From assembly GCA_051002015.1 (NCBI GenBank), contig JBPCMS010000091.1:1-37694 (forward strand): a stretch of DNA of 37,694 nt. Direction: 5' to 3'. Made by a program: the position numbers and the translations under genes. Below, piece after piece: positions 32,786-37,694 of this stretch. Under the pieces are notes generated by a model. That model worked only from the letters and a program-made list of their open reading frames with translations, ran no database searches and was not told where the DNA came from. Numbering within the stretch: position 1 is the stretch's first letter; each line of letters begins with the position of its first letter. Source of the stretch: JACDBE01 sp051002015 (GTDB taxonomy: Bacteria; Actinomycetota; Acidimicrobiia; Spongiisociales; UBA5794).

Positions 32786-34531
32786 ATGCATGACACCGAC
32801 CTGATCGACATCATCGCGGTCGGCTTGGCGTTGGCCTTCGTGCTCGGAGCGGTGGCCAACCGGCTCCGCCTGTCCCCTCTGGTCGGATACCTCCTCGCCG
32901 GCATCCTGGTCGGTCCGTTCACGCCCGGTTTCGTCGGCGATCAGGAGTTGGCCCAGCAACTCTCCGAGATCGGGGTGATGCTGCTGATGTTCGGGGTTGG
33001 GCTGCACTTCTCGCTCGAGGACCTCAACGAGGTCAGGACGATCGCCATCCCCGGGGCTGTCACCCAGATCGCCGTCGCCACCCTGCTCGGCTCGGCCATG
33101 GCCTGGGGATTGGGCTGGAGCTGGCTCGAAGGCCTGGTGTTCGGGCTCGCCCTCTCGGTGGCCAGCACGGTGGTGCTGTTGCGGGCACTGGAGGATCGGC
33201 GGCTGCTCGACACCAAGCGGGGGAAGATCGCCGTCGGCTGGCTGATCATCGAGGATCTGGTCACGGTGCTCGCCCTGGTGTTGCTCCCGGTGCTGGCCGG
33301 GGCCCTCGGCGATGGGCACGTGGCCGGCGACGGGATCGGTCCGGTCCTTGCCGCCCTCGGCCGGACCTTCATCGGGGTGACGCTGTTCGTGGTGGTGATG
33401 ATGGTGGTGGGGAGGCGGGTGATCCCTTGGACGCTGGAGAAGGTGGCGGCCACCGGGTCCCGCGAGCTGTTCACCCTTTCGGTGCTTGCGATCGCCCTCG
33501 GGGTGGCGTACGGCTCGGCCCGGTTGTTCAACGTCTCGTTCGCCCTCGGGGCCTTCTTCGCCGGGATGCTGCTCAAGGAGTCCGAGCTGAGCGCCAAGGC
33601 GGCCAGCGACTCGCTGCCGCTGCGCGACGCCTTCGCCGTGCTGTTCTTCGTGGCGGTCGGCATGCTGTTCGACCCCGCCATCCTGGTGGAGCGTCCGTGG
33701 CAGGTGCTGGCCACGGTCCTGATCATCGTGTTCGGCAAGTCGGCGGCGGCCTACGCCATCGTCCGCCTGTTCAAGCACCCCCCGGACACCGCCCTCACCA
33801 TCTCGGCCAGCCTTGCCCAGATCGGCGAGTTCTCGTTCATCCTGGTCGGACTGGCGGTCTCGCTCCAGATCCTGCCGGGCGACGGTCAGGATCTCATCGT
33901 GGCCGGCGCCCTGATCTCGATCATGGTCAACCCCTTCCTGTTCTCGGCGCTCGATCGCCGCCAGGCGAGAAAGGAGGCGGCGCAGGCCGCAGCGGCCCCG
34001 GAGTTGCCCCCCGGACCGTCGCTGGACGTCACCGACCACGCCATCATCGTCGGCTACGGAAGGGTGGGGAGCGTGGTCGCCGACGACCTGCGCCACCTGG
34101 GCATCCCGATCGTCGTCATCGACGATGAGGACGACCTGGTGGAGCAGGCCCATGCCGCCGGCATCCCGGGCATCCGTGGCAACGCCGCGTCGAGCCGGGT
34201 GCTGGCCGAGGCGCGGCCGGAGCGGGCCCGGATGGCCGTGCTCGCCATCCCCATGCCGCTCGAGGCCGGTGAGGCGCTGGCCAAGCTGCGGGCGATGAAC
34301 CCTTCGCTCACCCTGGTGGCCAGGGCCCACAGCGAGGCCGAGGTCGCCCACCTGCTCGAGCACGGCGCAGACGACGCCATCATGGCCGAGCGGGAGCTGG
34401 CCCACTCGCTGGCCGAACGGGTGCTGGAGTTGCCCCGCAGGGACCGGGTCGGAGACGACAGGGGAGATGAGTCCCCGGCCCCGGACGCCGAAGACCCGTC
34501 GACCCAGACCTTGGAGATCGGGGGGTCCTGA
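32786..34531 (+). CDS. CPA2-family cation/proton antiporter with RCK/TrkA-N domain (KefB/YbaL-like)
   Basis: The product has 581 residues. About twelve hydrophobic segments fill residues 1-390, with the CPA2 hallmarks P-L-V-G-Y-L-L-A-G, L-M-F-G-V-G-L, S-V-A-S-T-V-V-L-L-R-A-L, L-I-I-E-D-L-V and A-F-F-A-G-M-L-L. After a charged linker, a Rossmann domain at about 414-535 has H-A-I-I-V-G-Y-G-R-V-G-S-V-V and a conserved acidic D-D-E-D-D after the second strand, so NAD(H) probably binds. KefB-type proteins exchange K+ (or Na+) for H+ across the membrane; ion choice cannot be read from sequence. The C-terminal 40 residues are polar and probably disordered. Confidence 0.9.
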   Translation: MHDTDLIDIIAVGLALAFVLGAVANRLRLSPLVGYLLAGILVGPFTPGFVGDQELAQQLSEIGVMLLMFGVGLHFSLEDLNEVRTIAIPGAVTQIAVATLLGSAMAWGLGWSWLEGLVFGLALSVASTVVLLRALEDRRLLDTKRGKIAVGWLIIEDLVTVLALVLLPVLAGALGDGHVAGDGIGPVLAALGRTFIGVTLFVVVMMVVGRRVIPWTLEKVAATGSRELFTLSVLAIALGVAYGSARLFNVSFALGAFFAGMLLKESELSAKAASDSLPLRDAFAVLFFVAVGMLFDPAILVERPWQVLATVLIIVFGKSAAAYAIVRLFKHPPDTALTISASLAQIGEFSFILVGLAVSLQILPGDGQDLIVAGALISIMVNPFLFSALDRRQARKEAAQAAAAPELPPGPSLDVTDHAIIVGYGRVGSVVADDLRHLGIPIVVIDDEDDLVEQAHAAGIPGIRGNAASSRVLAEARPERARMAVLAIPMPLEAGEALAKLRAMNPSLTLVARAHSEAEVAHLLEHGADDAIMAERELAHSLAERVLELPRRDRVGDDRGDESPAPDAEDPSTQTLEIGGS

Positions 34532-34603
34532 CGCCGCAACCGTTCGCCGTTGTTACGGTCGGAACGTGACCGCGAGTACTCGCACCGGGCCGGATTCGCC
34601 CGC

Positions 34604-35424
34604 ATGACAGCGGCTGGCCGGCACCTCCGTGGCCGCAGCGTTGCCTTCCTGCTCGGTAAGCCGGTCGAGCGGTCACCGGTGCTGCCCGACGTCGTTACGG
34701 CCCTGCAGGAGGTGGGCGCCGCCGTCGTCGTCCACGTCCCCCGGCCCGGCGACGAGCTACGAGCGCTCCCCGGTGTGCTCGAGGCCGTCGTCATCGCGCT
34801 GCGTGGCCTGGGTCGCGCCATCCTCCGGGAGGCGGTCGTGGCGCTGGAGGGCACCGGCCACCACCGCTGCTGCAACCGACCCAGCGCGGCGCTCGCCGCG
34901 CTCGACCGGCCCCGACTGCTGATGATCCTCGCCGACGCCGGCGTGCCGGTGCCCCACAGCGAGGTCACGGCCGACTGGCAGGGGCGTGCTGGAGAGGTCC
35001 GGCTCGCCGATCGTCGCCAAGACCGTCGATGCGATGGCTGGCCGTGCGCCGGGGTGGTGGTGGCGGCGGACGGGGTGCTGCCGGCCACCGCCCCGTTCGC
35101 CGGCCCGTAACTGGTGCAGGAATACGTCGCCGGCGACGGCGCCGATCGCAGGCTCTACGTGGTGGGCCATCGGACGGCGGCGCTGCGGAAGCCCTGGCCA
35201 CGAGACCGGGCCCCGGCCCGAGTGTTCGACCCGTCACCGCTGCTGGTGGGAGTAGCGCGGGAGGCCGCGGCGGCTACCGGCCTCGAGCTCTGCGGCATCG
35301 ATCTCATCGAGGGTCCGGACGGTCCCGTCGTGGTCGACGTCAACGCCTTCCCCAGCTGCAAGGCCTGCCGAACGGGGCTCGGTGGATCGCCGCCCATCTG
35401 GCGAACCTGGCCATGGCGGGTTGA
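34604..35424 (+). pseudogene. Broken RimK-like ATP-grasp gene
   Basis: A single ATP-grasp-type protein of about 270 residues can be reconstructed, but it is interrupted four times. It starts at ATG 34604 (M-T-A-A-G-R-H-L-R-G-R-S-V-A-F-L-L-G-K-P). One extra G in the GGGG at 34981-34984 shifts the frame; S-G-S-P-I-V-A-K-T-V-D-A then continues in another frame. A missing G in the GGGG near 35048-35051 restores the frame for V-V-V-A-A-D-G-V-L-P-A. A TAA at 35108-35110 then stands where a Tyr codon (TAC/TAT) would fit before L-V-Q-E-Y-V-A-G-D-G. After V-V-V-D-V-N-A-F-P-S a missing G near 35363 shifts the frame again, to the end N-G-A-R-W-I-A-A-H-L at 35424. The ancestral substrate is unknown. Confidence 0.75.
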
Positions 35425-35500
35425 CCTGGGCCAGCCCGGGGTTGGCCCTCGGCCACCTCGGTCGGGCGCCACGGCCGGGGGTCTGTTCGGGGGTGGGGTG

Positions 35501-36556
35501 TCAGCCGAAGAGGGCACCGACCAGATCGGTCGAGGCGTCGGCCAGCAATGCCAAACCCTCCAGATCGGTGGGGGGTGAGGTGAGGAGAGGCACCGTGGCC
35601 ACCGCCACCCGGTAGCTGGCGGCGAACTGGCGTCTGGTGTCGGCCTCGTGGCGGGCCTCGGCACCCCAACGGGCCAGGTTGTCGTGGAGCGCCGTCCACG
35701 AGGCCGGCCCGATCCCCTCGACCGCGTCGGGCTCACCCGCCGCCGCCCACGAGGCGGGCAGCACCCGGTTGAAGATCACCGCCGCCGGATCCACCGATGC
35801 CGTCGGAAGCTGGTCGAGGAACCGCCGCACCTCGCGCAGCGGGGTCGGGGAGGCGGTGGTGATGAGCACGGTGCGGGCCGCACGCAGATGCCGTTCGACC
35901 TCGGAGGCCCGCGACGCCAACCCGTCGTACAAGGTGCGCAGGTCGAGCATGAACTCGGCGATGTCCTCGAGCAGCGGCCCGCCCAGGATCGAGTCCGCCA
36001 CCCGCAGCATCGGTCGGGCGGTCACCCGGTACAGCGCCCTCCTTCCGGGGATCCCCGCTCCGGTCAGCCAGGTGAGCAACCTGCCCCCGATCAGCTCCCG
36101 CATCGCCGCCGGGGCGAGCACGAAGTCGATCCCGCCGCCCGATGGCGGGGTGTCGACGATCACCCGGTCCCAGGCGCCGCTGTCGACGAAGTCGGCCATC
36201 TGCTCGCCTGCGGCGTATGCCTGGGCCGCCGGGAACCGGTCGGCGACCGCCCGGAAGAAGGGGTTGACCACCAGCCTTTCCGCTACCTCGGCGGCGGCAT
36301 GCCTGGAGACGATCGCCTCCCATGAGGCGGTGACGTCGAGCATCGCCGCCCACAGGTTCTCCCGACCGGCGACCTTGACCGGGCGGTTCCCCAGCCCGCC
36401 GACGCCGAGGGCATCGCCGAGACGGCGGGCGGGATCGACGGTCACCACCAGGGTCGAGACACCGGCCTCGGCGGACAGCACCGCCGCCGTTGCCGACAAG
36501 GTGGTCTTGCCGACACCGCCGGCGCCCGCAACCAGCAGGATCTCCGTGCGCTTCAT
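35501..36556 (-). CDS. ArsA/Get3-type ATPase, partner B (Rv3680-like)
   Basis: The product has 351 residues. The deviant Walker A reads G-A12-G-G-V-G-K17-T-T; the signature lysine of ArsA/MinD-type ATPases (KGGVGKT) is Ala here. Switch regions are T-V-D-P-A-R-R-L-G-D-A-L-G and I-V-D-T-P-P-S-G-G. It resembles the second member of the mycobacterial ATPase pair Rv3679-Rv3680, which also has the GAGGVGKT form (from memory). Those proteins are Get3/ArsA homologues with roles in envelope stress that are only partly understood. The ATG at 36556 overlaps the stop of the upstream partner as ATGA, so the two should be made together. Confidence 0.87.
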   Translation of the reverse strand: MKRTEILLVAGAGGVGKTTLSATAAVLSAEAGVSTLVVTVDPARRLGDALGVGGLGNRPVKVAGRENLWAAMLDVTASWEAIVSRHAAAEVAERLVVNPFFRAVADRFPAAQAYAAGEQMADFVDSGAWDRVIVDTPPSGGGIDFVLAPAAMRELIGGRLLTWLTGAGIPGRRALYRVTARPMLRVADSILGGPLLEDIAEFMLDLRTLYDGLASRASEVERHLRAARTVLITTASPTPLREVRRFLDQLPTASVDPAAVIFNRVLPASWAAAGEPDAVEGIGPASWTALHDNLARWGAEARHEADTRRQFAASYRVAVATVPLLTSPPTDLEGLALLADASTDLVGALFG

Positions 36557-37413
36557 CTCGTCTCCCCCCACGCTCCGCTGAGCTGGGCGGCCACCTCGGC
36601 CGGGGTGACCAGCCCGAACAGGTGGGGCAGGCGGGTAGCGTCGCCGAGGGCGTCGAGCCAGTACCGCTGATGGTCCTCCAGCGTGCTGTGGAACTCGGCG
36701 GCGTGTCGCATCGGCCCCTCGGGGAGGCGGGCGATCACGCCGTCGGACACGCCGAGCCGGGGAAGGACCTGGTTGGCGGCGACCAGGGCGAGGTCGACCA
36801 GCGGCTCGGTGGCGAGCTCGTCGAGCGAATCGACCGTCTCCAGGATGGGGAGCTCCTCAGGGATGGTGACCAGGACCAGGCCGCTGCGGCGGGTGTCGAG
36901 GAGGAAGCGACGCATCGAGGCCGCCTGGTTCTGGACGATCCCGCTGGGGACGAGGCGCTCGATGGTGGCCGGCGCCCGCAGATAGGAGAGGAGCTGTCCG
37001 AGGGGCGGGGCGTCCACCACCACCAGGTCCCATCGCGACCGCTGCGCCTCGTAGATGGGCTTGCCCATCGAGATGATCTCCCGCACCCCGGGAACGGTGT
37101 CGACCAGGACGTTGAGGGCCTTGCTCAGCTGCCTCGTGGGGGTCCCCCGCGGCACCCTCAACTGCAGCTTGAGGTACTCGTCGAGGGCGCGGGCCCGGTC
37201 GATGACGGCGGCTTGGATCCCGGGGGCGACCGCTCTCGGGTCGGCGCCCAGGCTGTCCACCCCGAGGTGGAGGGCGAGCCCCAGGCTGTCGACCATCCCC
37301 AGCGCCAGCACCCGCCGGCCGAGACGGGCGGCGGCGATGGCGATGGAGGCGGCGACGGCCGACTTGCCCACCCCGCCCTTGCCGGACACCAGGAGGAGGC
37401 GGCGATCGAGCAC
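36553..37413 (-). CDS. ArsA/Get3-type ATPase, partner A (Rv3679-like)
   Basis: The product has 286 residues with a GTG start. It has the full deviant Walker A, G-K12-G-G-V-G-K17-S, and V-V-V-D-A-P-P-L-G-Q where ArsA/Get3 have DTAPTGH. The switch I region reads MVDSLGLALHLG, a departure from the family DPAHS. It is the first gene of a two-gene minus-strand operon; its partner lacks the signature lysine, suggesting an asymmetric heterodimer. There is no ribosome-binding site before the GTG. A TAGCCT -10 candidate ends 6 nt upstream, so the message may be leaderless. Confidence 0.85.
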   Translation of the reverse strand: MLDRRLLLVSGKGGVGKSAVAASIAIAAARLGRRVLALGMVDSLGLALHLGVDSLGADPRAVAPGIQAAVIDRARALDEYLKLQLRVPRGTPTRQLSKALNVLVDTVPGVREIISMGKPIYEAQRSRWDLVVVDAPPLGQLLSYLRAPATIERLVPSGIVQNQAASMRRFLLDTRRSGLVLVTIPEELPILETVDSLDELATEPLVDLALVAANQVLPRLGVSDGVIARLPEGPMRHAAEFHSTLEDHQRYWLDALGDATRLPHLFGLVTPAEVAAQLSGAWGETR

Positions 37414-37419
37414 GACGCA

Positions 37420-37425
37420 AGGCTA
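37420..37425 (-). promoter_or_regulatory. Candidate -10 for a leaderless ATPase operon
   Basis: On the minus strand this reads TAGCCT (TANNNT). Only 6 nt separate it from the GTG at 37413, so transcription would start at the start codon. This is the same layout as ahead of the HNH gene. Confidence 0.4.
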
Positions 37426-37443
37426 CCGACCCAGGCGACGCAC

Positions 37444-37512
37444 CCGGCTGCGGGGACCCCGGTGGTCGACCCCGGCTGCGGGACCCCGGCTGCGAGGACC
37501 CCGGTGGTCTCC
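37444..37512. repeat. Five-unit tandem repeat in a divergent promoter region
   Basis: Five head-to-tail units of 12-15 bp lie at 37444-37458, 37459-37471, 37472-37485, 37486-37500 and 37501-37512. Two types alternate as A-B-A-A-B: A is CCGGCTGCGGGACC-like and B is CCGGTGGTCGACC-like. The array sits between the ATPase operon and the last gene, directly upstream of a TACGCT -10 candidate (37515-37520) for the latter. Confidence 0.7.
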
Positions 37513-37550
37513 GTTACGCTGATCGCCCGGTCCCAGGAGGAGGCGGTTTC

Positions 37551-37694
37551 GTGGCCCAGCTCGATGTCGACGACTTCATCGCCCGGTTCCGGTCGCGGGC
37601 CGAGGCGGTTCGCAACCGTGGTGTCCCCCCGCTGGAGGGCGAGGCACGACGGACCTTCATCGAGCAGATGGAGTTCGACCATCTCGACTACGCC
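37551..37694 (+). CDS. N-terminus of an unidentified protein, cut by the window edge
   Basis: Only 48 residues are visible. The GTG at 37551 has a strong ribosome-binding site, AGGAGGAGG at 37535-37543. The sequence begins V-A-Q-L-D-V-D-D-F-I-A-R-F-R and has G-V-P-P-L-E-G-E-A-R-R-T-F-I-E-Q and, at the edge, D-H-L-D-Y-A. It looks like a soluble, charged helical protein. Similar short hypothetical proteins occur in actinobacteria, but I cannot name the family. It is divergent from the ATPase pair. Confidence 0.65.
   Translation, partial: MAQLDVDDFIARFRSRAEAVRNRGVPPLEGEARRTFIEQMEFDHLDYA

Noticed and set aside
1..37694. CRISPR array, tRNA, rRNA, insertion sequence or prophage
   Set aside because: No regularly spaced repeat-spacer series, no tRNA cloverleaf, no rRNA segment, and no transposase, integrase or phage structural gene was recognised by reading either strand. 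A tRNA or covariance-model scan was not possible here.

Overview
The window is about 37.7 kb of very GC-rich DNA from an actinobacterium (Actinomycetota). The best fit is a deep-branching lineage such as Acidimicrobiia, but no rRNA or other taxonomic marker is present to settle the class. The evidence is the actinobacterial order of the division and cell-wall (dcw) cluster, SepF with no FtsA, frequent GTG/TTG starts, a WS/DGAT acyltransferase, a paired ArsA-type ATPase module, and the ileS / TraR-DksA / lspA / rluD / dnaE neighbourhood known from Streptomyces and mycobacteria. A DNPR motif in MurE points to meso-diaminopimelate peptidoglycan.

Layout. (1) 1-1480: a 45-bp direct repeat at the left edge, a small basic protein, a degenerate serine-recombinase-like protein (-) and a divergent HNH nuclease (+). 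(2) 1540-19296: one long, tightly overlapped plus-strand dcw operon: mraZ, rsmH, ftsL-like, ftsI, murE, murF, mraY, murD, ftsW, murG, murC, murB, ftsQ, ftsZ, pgeF, yggS-like, sepF, yggT-like. Most junctions are ATGA/GTGA-type overlaps, so translation is probably coupled. murA, ddl, ftsA and divIVA are absent from the window. (3) 19297-19574: a repeat-rich gap, followed by ileS in inverted orientation (-). (4) 22906-26672: a Cys-poor TraR/DksA-like gene, lspA, rluD and a WS/DGAT gene that appears to start at ATC and carries a long Lys/Ala/Pro/Thr-rich tail. (5) 26797-28980: two tandem phosphofructokinase genes (-), one with ATP-type and one with PPi-type active-site residues. (6) 29127-34531: dnaE and a CPA2-type cation/proton antiporter with an NAD-binding regulatory domain (+). 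(7) 34604-35424: a RimK-like ATP-grasp pseudogene. (8) 35501-37413: a two-gene ArsA/Get3-type ATPase operon (-), then a short tandem-repeat array and the start of a further plus-strand gene that runs off the window.

How the genes work together: the main block supplies the cytoplasmic and membrane steps of peptidoglycan synthesis (MurB-F, MraY, MurG), the septal polymerase and crosslinker (FtsW, FtsI), and the divisome core (FtsZ, SepF, FtsQ, FtsL-like). MraZ is the expected autoregulator at the head of the operon.

Most notable signals: a perfect 19-bp inverted repeat that can bury the rsmH ribosome-binding site and start codon, with a competing local hairpin that would release them; a helically phased array of TGGG-like boxes in front of mraZ; a 27-codon ORF that exactly bridges ftsL and ftsI; the ATP/PPi phosphofructokinase pair; the ATC start; and the histone-like acyltransferase tail. 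No tRNA, rRNA, CRISPR array, insertion sequence or prophage was recognised. No gene-free stretch exceeds 300 bases.
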